In this document: piece by piece, positions 34,085 to 41,742 of the stretch
Layout of the letters: every line of letters begins with the position of its first letter
Numbering within the stretch: the stretch's first letter is position 1
Assembly: GCA_021803215.1 (NCBI GenBank)
Contig: JAJZLV010000131.1
Location: 1 to 46,976 of the forward strand
Reading direction: 5' to 3'
Length of the DNA: 46,976 nucleotides
DNA from: Actinomycetes bacterium
Lineage (GTDB): Bacteria; Actinomycetota; Acidimicrobiia; Acidimicrobiales; Bog-793
Translations under genes and position numbers: made by a program
Notes under the pieces: model-generated
The model's input: only the letters and a program-made list of their open reading frames with translations
The model's database searches: none
Told to the model about the DNA's origin: nothing

Positions 34085-35023
34085 CTAACCGGGAGAGCCG
34101 GCGGCCAGCACCACCTGGGCGAGGTGCCGGGCTCTCCCGGGGTCCGACATGACAGTCGGGGCGACGACGGCTCGCATGCCAGCCGCCTCGACCGCTTTCT
34201 TCCAGGCGGCGTCCACCTCGTCTATGACGAGGCTGCCGGCGACCTCCGTGAGCCGCTCGGCCACCCCCGCCGGGCTGGCCTGGCCGCCGAGCTCGACGAG
34301 GAGGCGGTCGGCCGGCCCCTTCAACGCCGTGCCGCCCACGATCGGAGAGACTGCCACCACGCTGGAGCGGCGGGCGGCGAGCAGCTCCCGCACGCCCGGC
34401 AGAGACAGGATCGGCCCGATCGAGACGACCGGGTTGGAGGGCGCCACCACCACCTGGTCTGCCCGTTCGAGCGCCTCGAGGACCTGGGCGGTCGGCCGCG
34501 CTCTTCTCGCACCGACGAAGAAGACCGCTTCCACTGCCACCTCGTGGCGGTGACGGACGAAGTACTCCTGGAAGGCGAGCTCGCCGCCCCCGACCCGGCG
34601 GAGCACCGTGCGCACCGGGTCGTCAGTCATCGGCAGGAGCTGCAGCCCGAGGCCGAAGGCCCGGGCGATCTCGGCCGTCACCTGGCTGAGAGAGGCGCCC
34701 TCCGCCAGGCGCCCGGTCCTGTAGAGGTGGGTGCCGAGATCCCGGTCGCCGAGGCGGAACCAGGTCCGGTCCCGCCCGCCGAGACGCTCGAGCGACTCCA
34801 TCGCCTGCCAGCTCTCACCGGCCAGACCCCACCCGGTCTCGGGGTTGACAGAACCCGAGAGCGTGTAGGTGATGGTGTCGAGATCCGGGCAGATGTAAAG
34901 GCCGTGCATGACGGTGTCGTCGCCGGTGTTGACCACGGCGGCGATCTCGGCTTCCTCCCTCACCTGGACCAGCCCGCCCAGCATGCGGGCGGCACCGACG
35001 CCCCCGCACAGGACGGCGATCAC
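34085..35023 (-). CDS. cofD: 2-phospho-L-lactate (phosphoenolpyruvyl) transferase for coenzyme F420
   Basis: CofD/FbiA joins the phospho-organic acid moiety to Fo, giving (dehydro-)F420-0. The 312-residue protein begins with VIAVLCGGVGAARMLGGL (the nucleotide-binding loop), then VVNTGDDTVMHGLYICPDLDTI, ETGWGLAGESWQAME, LGDRDLGTHLYRT and the late VAPSNPVVSIGPIL. All are hallmark CofD motifs. GTG 35023 overlaps the stop of the upstream SDR gene (GTGA). Adjacency to cofE reproduces fbiA-fbiB of mycobacteria. The guanylyltransferase CofC/FbiD and Fo synthase are not in the window. Confidence 0.95.
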   Translation of the reverse strand: MIAVLCGGVGAARMLGGLVQVREEAEIAAVVNTGDDTVMHGLYICPDLDTITYTLSGSVNPETGWGLAGESWQAMESLERLGGRDRTWFRLGDRDLGTHLYRTGRLAEGASLSQVTAEIARAFGLGLQLLPMTDDPVRTVLRRVGGGELAFQEYFVRHRHEVAVEAVFFVGARRARPTAQVLEALERADQVVVAPSNPVVSIGPILSLPGVRELLAARRSSVVAVSPIVGGTALKGPADRLLVELGGQASPAGVAERLTEVAGSLVIDEVDAAWKKAVEAAGMRAVVAPTVMSDPGRARHLAQVVLAAGSPG

Positions 35024-35973
35024 CTCTGGGGAGCCGGCTCCGACATGGCCCGGACGACCTCGGCCACCCCCTTTTTGAGGCTCGTCCACGGCTTCCAGCC
35101 GAGGTGGATCGAGGCCCGGTCGAAGTCGAGGGCGCTGCGACGGACATCTCCGGCGCGCTCTGGCCCGTGCCTCGGCCGGAGGCTGCTGCCGGCGGCCGCC
35201 GCCACGGTCTCATAGAGGTGGTTGGTCGTCGTCTCCCGGCCGGTGCCGACGTTGAGCACGAGGCCGCCGCCCCGGCGGGCCGCCCGGGCGAAGGCGTCGA
35301 CCACGTCGTCCACGTAGACGTAGTCCCTCGTGTGCTCGCCGTCGCCGAAGATAGTGCAGCTCTCGGCCCTCAAGAGGCGATCGGCGAAGATCGCCACCAC
35401 GCCCGCCTCTCCGTGCGGGCTCTGGCGGGGACCGTAGACGTTCGCCAGGGCGAGGGCGGTGAACTCGAGGCCGTGGAGCTTGCGATAGGTCACCATGTAG
35501 TCGATCGGCGCCGCCTTGGAGACCCCGTAGGGAGAGAGCGGCCCGTGCGGCATGTGCTCGCCGATCGGCAGGTCCGAGCCGTCCGGCTCGCCGTAGAGGG
35601 TGCCGCCGCTCGCGGCGTAGACGACCTTTTTCACCTTGGCCTGTCGGGCCGCCTCCAAAAGCGCCAGCGAGCCGAGAACGTTCACCTCGGCGTCGAGGAT
35701 CGGCCGGTCGACCGAGACCTTCACGGAGGCCTGGGCGGCCAGGTGGAAGACGACCTCGAAGCCCCGCATGGCGACGACCTCGGCGAGGCGGCCGTCTCTC
35801 ACGTCGAGGTTGTGGAAGCGAAAGCGCCCGCCCGAGGCCCTTGCCTCGGCCAGGTTGGCGAGAGAGCCGGAGCTGAGGTCGTCGACGACGTCCACCTCGT
35901 GGCCCTCGGCCAGCAGGCGGTCGACGAGGTGCGAACCGATGAAGCCGGCCCCGCCGGTGACGAGGCAGCGCAT
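35020..35973 (-). CDS. NAD-dependent sugar epimerase, UDP-glucose 4-epimerase-like
   Basis: A 317-residue extended SDR with TGGAGFIGSHLVDRLL (NAD loop), VDDLSSG, HLAAQASVKVSV, the catalytic Ser/Tyr/Lys positions in AASGGTLYGE and SPYGVSKAAP, ALANVYGPRQSP, and VYVDDVVDAF. These match the actinobacterial and archaeal GalE-like group acting on UDP-glucose/galactose or UDP-glucuronate. ATG 35973 begins the canonical N-terminus. It sits 47 bp downstream of manC and overlaps cofD, inside the polysaccharide operon, so it likely supplies galactose or an epimer for the glycan. Confidence 0.9.
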   Translation of the reverse strand: MRCLVTGGAGFIGSHLVDRLLAEGHEVDVVDDLSSGSLANLAEARASGGRFRFHNLDVRDGRLAEVVAMRGFEVVFHLAAQASVKVSVDRPILDAEVNVLGSLALLEAARQAKVKKVVYAASGGTLYGEPDGSDLPIGEHMPHGPLSPYGVSKAAPIDYMVTYRKLHGLEFTALALANVYGPRQSPHGEAGVVAIFADRLLRAESCTIFGDGEHTRDYVYVDDVVDAFARAARRGGGLVLNVGTGRETTTNHLYETVAAAAGSSLRPRHGPERAGDVRRSALDFDRASIHLGWKPWTSLKKGVAEVVRAMSEPAPQR

Positions 35974-36020
35974 CGGTCCGAGCACCGCCCGGCCGCCCGG
36001 CTGGCGAGGCGCCCGGGAGC

Positions 36021-37100
36021 TCACCGCCCCCCGAGCCTCGCCGCCACGAGGGTCGTCGACGCCTCCACCCTCTCTCCGCCGGCCACGAGCGAGAACTCTG
36101 TCACCTTGCAGCCGGGGCCGATCTCGGCCCCGGGGCCGATGATCGAGCTCTCGACGACGGCCCCCTGGCCGATCCTCGCTCCGGTCATGAGGATCGAGCG
36201 GACCACCCTTGCCCCGGCCGACACCTCGGCTGACGGGCCGACGACCGACTCGCTCACCTCCGCCCCCGCCCTCACCCGGGCGCCCGGGCCGAGGTAGGTC
36301 GGCCCAGAGGCGCTCCCTTCGAGCTCGGCCGCCCGATCGGCGAAGAGGCCCGGGGCGATCTCTGGCACCGGCGGGAGGCAATCGGCCGCCCGGCGGCGCG
36401 CCAGGATGTCGAAGGAGGCCTGCAGGAACTTCTCGGGCGTCCCCGTGTCGAGCCAGTAGGCCTCGGAGGAGAGGGCGAAGAGCTGGCCCCGCTCGACGAG
36501 GGACGGAAAGGTCTCTCTCTCGATCGAGACTCGCCGCCCGGGCGGTACGAGATCGAGCGCCTCCCGCTCGAGCAGGTAGCAGCCGGCGCTGATCCGGTTG
36601 GTCGGCGCCGTGCCCGGTGGCGGCTTCTCGATGAAAGCGACCACGCGCCCGGAGTCGTCGGTCGGCACGACGCCGAAGGCCGACGGATCGGCCACCGGGG
36701 TGAGCTGAATGGTGGCGAGCCCGCCGTGGGCCTCATGGAACGAGACGAGGGCTGGGATGTCGAAATCCGAGAGGACGTCCCCGTTAAGGACGAGGAAGCG
36801 CTCGGTGACGCCGGTCGCCTCGGCCGCGAAGCGGACGGCCCCGGCGGTGTCGAGCAGCTCGGGCTCGACGGCGAAGCTGAGCCGGGCCCCGGCCAGCTCG
36901 CCTTCTGGATAGGCCCGCTGGAACTCGTCCGGCCTGTAGCCGAGCGAGAGCACCACCCGGTCGACCCCGTGGCGGGCGAGCCAGCCGACGACATGCTCGA
37001 TCATCGGGCGGTCGACCACCGGGAGCATCTGCTTGGGAAGGTCGTAGGTGAGGGGGCGGAGCCTCGTCCCCTCCCCGCCGACCAGGACTACGGCGTCCAT
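36021..37100 (-). CDS. manC: Mannose-1-phosphate guanylyltransferase (NDP-sugar pyrophosphorylase with beta-helix tail)
   Basis: Makes GDP-mannose from mannose-1-P and GTP. The nucleotidyltransferase domain (about 1-235) has the signature LVGGEGTRLRPLTYDLPKQM, LNGDVLSDFD (metal Asp), FIEKP and YWLDTGTPEKFL; a left-handed beta-helix of hexapeptide repeats follows (about 255-345). This is the Mpg1/ManB arrangement of mycobacteria, in the same neighbourhood with wbbL, rmlD and fbiA/fbiB. Gene context favours GDP-mannose, but the family also includes glucose-1-P enzymes. ATG 37100 shares one base with the upstream stop (TGATG). Confidence 0.9.
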   Translation of the reverse strand: MDAVVLVGGEGTRLRPLTYDLPKQMLPVVDRPMIEHVVGWLARHGVDRVVLSLGYRPDEFQRAYPEGELAGARLSFAVEPELLDTAGAVRFAAEATGVTERFLVLNGDVLSDFDIPALVSFHEAHGGLATIQLTPVADPSAFGVVPTDDSGRVVAFIEKPPPGTAPTNRISAGCYLLEREALDLVPPGRRVSIERETFPSLVERGQLFALSSEAYWLDTGTPEKFLQASFDILARRRAADCLPPVPEIAPGLFADRAAELEGSASGPTYLGPGARVRAGAEVSESVVGPSAEVSAGARVVRSILMTGARIGQGAVVESSIIGPGAEIGPGCKVTEFSLVAGGERVEASTTLVAARLGGR

Positions 37101-38002
37101 CAGCCCTTCGAGCTCGACGCGCTCTTGGAGCTCTTGGCAGTCGTGGTGGTGGTGGTGCTGGAGGGCACCACCACCGGGCTGGTCGGGGGGGCCACTCCGG
37201 TGGCGCCGGCGCTGACCCCGGCCGGATTGGCGATCAGGTACTGGGCGATCGCCTTGGCCGAGGTGGGCTTGGGGATCACCGTCCCCTTCGGCACGAAGGC
37301 GATGGTGAACAGCTGTCCGTTTCTGAAGCGGATTGTGCTGGCGTTCTTGGTGTAGATCTTGCCCCTCTTGGCCGACGGCGACTGCCAGACCTCGGTCTGG
37401 ACGATGCCCTTTCCTCCTGCGCAGCTCTGGCCGTTCGAGTAGGTCCTCGAGGCCGGCAGGGTCGTAGTGGTTGTCGTGGTGCTCGTAGTGGTGCTGGTCG
37501 GGCCGGTCGTGGTGGAGCCCTTCGAGGGGACGGTCGTCGTCGTGGTCGTGGTGCTCGGAGGGCGCGGCGGGGCGACGGTGAGGTTCGTGTTGGTGAGAGA
37601 GATGCCGTTCGGCACCAAGAAGGCGTTCAGCACGGCGTTCTTGCCGGTCGCCCCGGCCGGCACGGGCGCCAACGAGGGCTCGATCGTCACGACGCCCGTG
37701 CCGTCGGTGGTGAAGGCGCCCGGGCTGGTCGAGGGCGGCAGCTTTGTGAGCTTGCCGCAGATGTCGAGCTCTAGCCCGACCTTCCAAAGGTTCGAGGTCG
37801 TCGGCGGGATGACCGGCTTCGGCTTCACGGTGGCAGCTGGGCGGTTCGCCTCGTAGCGGCTGTAGGCGATGAGGGCGATGCCGAGGACGCAGATGACGAA
37901 GACGATGCCGTACCAGCTGAGCGGCGTCTGGCGTCGATAGCCGCGACCGCCGCCGACCGCCGCGGCGCGCGCCACCCTACGGCTGAAGTTCTCCCCGGGC
38001 AT
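37100..38002 (-). CDS. Membrane-anchored extracytoplasmic protein with Thr-rich linkers
   Basis: A 300-residue protein with a basic N-terminus, a single TM helix (about 31-48, WYGIVFVICVLGIALIAY), and an extracytoplasmic part with two small globular regions joined by a linker that is almost pure Thr/Ser/Pro (about 150-190). The first region begins LWKVGLELDICGKL, the second includes GKIYTKNASTIRFRNGQLF; another Thr/Ser run ends the protein. The two Cys could form a disulfide. The Thr-rich segments resemble O-mannosylation targets in actinobacteria. ATG 38002 follows GAGGAG, and the gene overlaps the preceding glycosyltransferase by 26 bp. I do not recognise the family. Confidence 0.82.
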   Translation of the reverse strand: MPGENFSRRVARAAAVGGGRGYRRQTPLSWYGIVFVICVLGIALIAYSRYEANRPAATVKPKPVIPPTTSNLWKVGLELDICGKLTKLPPSTSPGAFTTDGTGVVTIEPSLAPVPAGATGKNAVLNAFLVPNGISLTNTNLTVAPPRPPSTTTTTTTVPSKGSTTTGPTSTTTSTTTTTTTLPASRTYSNGQSCAGGKGIVQTEVWQSPSAKRGKIYTKNASTIRFRNGQLFTIAFVPKGTVIPKPTSAKAIAQYLIANPAGVSAGATGVAPPTSPVVVPSSTTTTTTAKSSKSASSSKG

Positions 38003-38897
38003 GGCTCCTCACATTAGTCGTGGCCAGCACCTGATCCCGAACGGGGCGCAGGAGGTGGTCGGCCCAGGCCAACGCCAGCCGGGCAGCGAGCCCGAGCGCC
38101 ATGAGCGGCAGCCACACCCGCTCTCTCCGGCCCGCCGAGCGGAGCGCGAAGCGCCACATCGAGCGGTGGTGCTCCACGAGCATCCGGTAGGGGTGCCGGG
38201 AGGTCGAGAGGCCCTGCTGGTGGTCGACCTCGGCCGCCGGCTCGTACCAGATGCCCCAGCCGGCCCGCCTGAGCCGCCAGCAGAGGTCGACGTCCTCCAC
38301 GTACATGAAATAGGCCTCGTCGAAGCCGCCGACCGAGTCGTAGGCGAGCTTTCGTATGACCATGAAGGCCCCCGAGACCCAGTCCGCCGGGCGGGAGAGA
38401 TGCTGGTCGGAGCCGAGATGGCGGTACCGCCTCGTCCACGGGTTGCCGCCCCAGAAGAGGCCGAGGAAGGCGTGCCCGATCGCTTCGGCCAGCGCCGGGA
38501 ACTCCCGGCCGGAGGGGTAGACCTCGCCCGCCTGGTCGCGCAGCAGCGGCCCGGCGATCGCCAGGCTCTCGTCGGCCTCGAGGCGCGCGACGAGGGCCCG
38601 GACGGCGCCCGGGCGAGGCGTCAGGTCCGGGTTGCAGACGAGGAGGTAGCGGCTGGCGGTGGTGCTCGCCCCGAGATTCGCCGCCCGGCCGTAGCCGAGG
38701 TTGCGTCCCGGCTCGATCACCTTGAAGCCCGCCTCGCTCCGGCGGAGCCGCTCGAGCGAGCCGTCGCGCGAGCCGTTGTCGACGACCACTATCTCCTCGA
38801 GGCCCTCGGCCGCCAAGCTCTCGACACAGCGGGTGAGGGCCTCGCCAGCGTTGTAGTTGACGACTATCGCCGCCACAGGCAGCCTCTCGTCGCTCAT
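37977..38897 (-). CDS. Family-2 glycosyltransferase, WbbL-like rhamnosyltransferase
   Basis: A 306-residue GT2 enzyme with AAIVVNYNAGEALTRCVESL, VVVDNGSRDGS (nucleotide-binding), VCNPDLTPRPG (DxD-like), the SGAFMVIRK motif and YFMYVEDVDLCWRLRRAGW (ED acceptor motif). A C-terminal amphipathic or membrane-associated region follows. Homology pattern and position directly after rmlD match WbbL, which transfers rhamnose from dTDP-rhamnose to the lipid-linked arabinogalactan linkage unit in mycobacteria; the acceptor here is not known. ATG 38897 shares one base with the rmlD stop (TGATG). Confidence 0.87.
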   Translation of the reverse strand: MSDERLPVAAIVVNYNAGEALTRCVESLAAEGLEEIVVVDNGSRDGSLERLRRSEAGFKVIEPGRNLGYGRAANLGASTTASRYLLVCNPDLTPRPGAVRALVARLEADESLAIAGPLLRDQAGEVYPSGREFPALAEAIGHAFLGLFWGGNPWTRRYRHLGSDQHLSRPADWVSGAFMVIRKLAYDSVGGFDEAYFMYVEDVDLCWRLRRAGWGIWYEPAAEVDHQQGLSTSRHPYRMLVEHHRSMWRFALRSAGRRERVWLPLMALGLAARLALAWADHLLRPVRDQVLATTNVRSHARGELQP

Positions 38898-39763
38898 CAG
38901 GCGATCTCGGCCACGAGCCGGTCGAGAGACTCCCGCCAGTCGGGTAGCAGCTCGTCGCCCGAAAGACGCAAGGCGGCGTTCTCGAGCACCGAGTTGGCGG
39001 GGCGGGCCGCGGGCCGGGGCGGGTCGAGCTCGCCCGTCGAGATGGGCACGACCCGTCCCTTGTCCAGGCCGGCGGCGGCCATGATCTGGCGGGCGACCTC
39101 GAACCAGGTCGCCTCTCCCTGGTTCGTGACGTGGAAGAGGCCCGGACGCCGCGCCGTCGCCAGCTCGAGCACCTTGGCCGCCAGGTCGGAGGCGACCGTC
39201 GGGCTGCCGCGCTGGTCGTCGACGAAGCGGAGCTCTCCTCTGGTCTGCCGCCCGAGGCGCAGGACCGTGCGCGCCATGTTCGAGCCGGTCCGCCCCATCA
39301 CCCAGGCGGTCCGGATCACGGTGTGCGAGCCGTCGAGCTCCCGCTCCCCGCCGAGCTTCGAGCGGCCGTAGACCGAGATGGGCGCCGGCTCGTCCCACTC
39401 GAGGTAGGGACGGGATGCCCGCCCGTCGAAGACGTAGTCGGTCGAGAGGTAGACGAGGTGGGAGCCGTTCAGGCGGGCGGCCTCGGCCACGTTCCTCGTG
39501 CCGAGGGCGTTCACCGAGTAGGCCCTCTCCGGCTCGAGCTCGCAGCTGTCGACAGCCGTCAGGGCGGCGGCGTGGATCACCACATCGGGCTCGAAGGACA
39601 AGACGGCGCTCAGCACCTGGTCCCGGCTGGAGACGTCGAGGCTGGAGTGGTCGAGAGCCAAGAGGGCCACCCGAGCCCTCGCTCGCTTCTCGTTCAGCCC
39701 CGCGACGAGCCGGGCGATCTCGCTGCCGAGCTGGCCGCCCGCCCCCGTGAGAAGGAGGCGCAT
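38897..39763 (-). CDS. rmlD: dTDP-4-dehydrorhamnose reductase
   Basis: RmlD is the last enzyme of dTDP-L-rhamnose synthesis. The 288-residue SDR shows LLTGAGGQLGSEIARL (NADPH loop), IHAAALTAVDSCELEPE, YLSTDYVFDG, VYGRSKLGGE (Tyr/Lys of the catalytic site), VIRTAWVMG and the C-terminal RPANSVLEN region, all typical of RmlD. ATG 39763 begins at the canonical N-terminus, 19 bp after rmlB. With RmlB it accounts for two of the four dTDP-rhamnose steps; RmlA and RmlC are not in the window. Confidence 0.94.
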   Translation of the reverse strand: MRLLLTGAGGQLGSEIARLVAGLNEKRARARVALLALDHSSLDVSSRDQVLSAVLSFEPDVVIHAAALTAVDSCELEPERAYSVNALGTRNVAEAARLNGSHLVYLSTDYVFDGRASRPYLEWDEPAPISVYGRSKLGGERELDGSHTVIRTAWVMGRTGSNMARTVLRLGRQTRGELRFVDDQRGSPTVASDLAAKVLELATARRPGLFHVTNQGEATWFEVARQIMAAAGLDKGRVVPISTGELDPPRPAARPANSVLENAALRLSGDELLPDWRESLDRLVAEIA

Positions 39764-39782
39764 CAGGCCGCGAGAGGCAGCG

Positions 39783-40805
39783 TCACGGGCGCTCCCCGGA
39801 CCTCTCCCAGCAGCCCTCGAGGACCGGGGAACGACCCTCGAGCGGCCGCCACCACTGCTCGTTCGCCAGGTACCAGGCAACCGTCTCGTCGAGGCCTTCC
39901 TCGAAGCCGACCTGCGGCTCCCAGCCGAGCTCACGCCTGATCTTGCCCGAGTCGAGCAGGTAGCGACGGTCGTGTCCCGGGCGGTCGGCGACGACAGTCT
40001 TGAGCGACTGCGGGCGGCCGGTGCGGGCGAGGACGGCGTCGGCGATCTCGGAGACGGAGGCCTCCCTGCCCGTCCCGACGTTGTAGGTCTCCCCGGCCCG
40101 ACCCCGCTCGAGGACCGCCTCGATCGCTCGGCAGTGGTCGTCCACGTGCACCCACTCCCGGCGGTTGTCCGAGGAGGCGTAGACCGGAAGGCTCTCGTCC
40201 TTCACGGCCCGGGTGATAAAGAGCGGGAGCACCTTCTCGGGGAACTGGTAGGGGCCGTAGTTGTTGCAGCAATTCGTGATCGTGACGGGCAGCTCGAAGG
40301 TCTCGAAGTAGCTCCTCACGACGTGGTCCGCTCCCGCCTTCGAGGCGTTGTAGGGGGTGCGGGGGCGGTAGGGGCTCTCCTCGTTGAACGACTCGTCGCT
40401 GTCGAGAGCCAGGTCGCCGTAGACCTCGCAGGTCGAGATGTGGTGGAGCCGCCCGACGCCTGCCCGCCGGGCGGCCTCGCAGAGGGCCTGGGTCCCGAGC
40501 ACGTTCGTGCGGAAGAAGCGGGCCGGCTCCAAGATGGCGAGGGAGTTGTGGCTCTCGGCGGCGAAGTTGACGACCGTCTCGATCCCCTCCTCGGAGAGCA
40601 GCTTCTCGATCGCCTCGAGCTCCCCGATGTCGCCCTCGACGAAGCGGAGCCGACCGCTCTGCTCGAGGTCGCCCAAATTGGCCCTGTTCCCCGCGTAGGT
40701 GAGGGCGTCGAGAGCCGTCACGTCGTCATCGGGATGGGCGGCGAGCCAGTAACGGCAGAAGTTGGAGCCGATGAAGCCGGCGGCGCCGGTGACGAGCAGT
40801 CGCAC
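39783..40805 (-). CDS. rmlB: dTDP-glucose 4,6-dehydratase, STCEVYG variant
   Basis: RmlB converts dTDP-glucose to dTDP-4-keto-6-deoxyglucose. The 340-residue protein has TGAAGFIGSNFCRYWL, DALTYAGNRANL, the C-terminal RPGHDRRYLLD and Tyr152/Lys156 in PYNASKAGADH. Two family-typical segments are altered: AESHVDRS reads AESHNSLA, and the catalytic T-D-E of STDEVYG reads T125-C126-E127. The Glu that takes the C5 proton is retained; the Asp thought to protonate the leaving hydroxyl is replaced by Cys. First gene of the long operon that runs to 29020. Confidence 0.92.
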   Translation of the reverse strand: MRLLVTGAAGFIGSNFCRYWLAAHPDDDVTALDALTYAGNRANLGDLEQSGRLRFVEGDIGELEAIEKLLSEEGIETVVNFAAESHNSLAILEPARFFRTNVLGTQALCEAARRAGVGRLHHISTCEVYGDLALDSDESFNEESPYRPRTPYNASKAGADHVVRSYFETFELPVTITNCCNNYGPYQFPEKVLPLFITRAVKDESLPVYASSDNRREWVHVDDHCRAIEAVLERGRAGETYNVGTGREASVSEIADAVLARTGRPQSLKTVVADRPGHDRRYLLDSGKIRRELGWEPQVGFEEGLDETVAWYLANEQWWRPLEGRSPVLEGCWERSGERP

Positions 40806-40814
40806 GCAGAGAGG

Positions 40815-41711
40815 CTAACGCTCTGCAAGAGGACCGCTCGGCCGCAGGTGGACGACGTCTCCGACCTCTACGGCCATCGCGCCCCGCTCGCCGGCGACCA
40901 CCAGCCGGCCGTCGTCGGCGACCGCCACCGCCCTGCCCGATACCGACCCGCCCGACATCTCTACTCGCACCATCTGGCCGAGGGTGGCACAGCTCGCCCT
41001 GTACTCCGAGAGAAGGCGGGCCCTCAGCTGCGAAAAGGAGTCGCCGGCGCCGTTGAGCTCGCCCCAACGGGCCGAGATCTCGGCCAGCATGGCCGCCTCT
41101 ATCCGCTTCTTCGACACCGGTCCGCCCGCCAGCCGGTCGAGCGAGGTGGCTCGGGCGGCTATCTCCGCGCCCTCTTTCCCCGCGGGCGGGAAGCCGTCCG
41201 GCCAGTTGCAGTTGAGGCCGATGCCGACGACCAGGGCGCTCGGCGCGCCGCCGACGCCCTCGGCCACGGCCTCAGCCAGCACCCCGGCCACCTTGAGGTC
41301 ACCTGGCAGCGCGACGAGGTCGTTCGGCCACTTGCAGGAGAGCTCGACCCCGGCGACCTCGGCGCAGGCGGCCCGGGCGGCCAGCGAGACGACGAGCGGC
41401 GCCAGGAACCAGTCCTCGCTCGAGAAGCGGGGCCGGAACAGCACAGAGCAAAGGAGCGAGCCGCCCGGCGGGTCCAGCCAGCGCCGCCCGAGCCTCCCTC
41501 TCCCGGCGCTCTGGCTCTCGGCCACGAGCACCGTGCCCTCCAACGCCCCCGCCCTGGCCTCCTCGACCAGCAGGGCGTTCGTAGAGGCAACCTGCTCGTA
41601 GCGGCGCGGGCTCACGAACGGTCGCCAGGCGGGAGAGCTGGCGTCGAGGCGGGTAGCCTCCGAGGTCGTGTCCCTCCCGGGTCGGGCTCCGGCGAGCCGA
41701 TCGTCGGGCAC
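40815..41711 (-). CDS. birA: Biotin-[acetyl-CoA-carboxylase] ligase, catalytic-domain form
   Basis: BirA activates biotin as biotinyl-AMP and attaches it to carboxyl carrier domains. The protein has [15 protein letters not shown] (start of the ligase fold), the biotin/ATP loop [22 protein letters not shown] with the catalytic Lys region, GIGLNCNW and a C-terminal SH3-like barrel (QMVRVEM...GDVVHLRP). No N-terminal DNA-binding domain is present, so it is not a repressor. I chose GTG 41711, 31 bp from the divergent carboxylase start; shorter starts such as the GTG before SPRRYEQV are possible. Its natural substrate is encoded next door. Confidence 0.92.
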   Translation of the reverse strand: MPDDRLAGARPGRDTTSEATRLDASSPAWRPFVSPRRYEQVASTNALLVEEARAGALEGTVLVAESQSAGRGRLGRRWLDPPGGSLLCSVLFRPRFSSEDWFLAPLVVSLAARAACAEVAGVELSCKWPNDLVALPGDLKVAGVLAEAVAEGVGGAPSALVVGIGLNCNWPDGFPPAGKEGAEIAARATSLDRLAGGPVSKKRIEAAMLAEISARWGELNGAGDSFSQLRARLLSEYRASCATLGQMVRVEMSGGSVSGRAVAVADDGRLVVAGERGAMAVEVGDVVHLRPSGPLAER

Positions 41712-41742
41712 GGGAGGGACCTTAGGCCGAGGAAGGGGAGCC

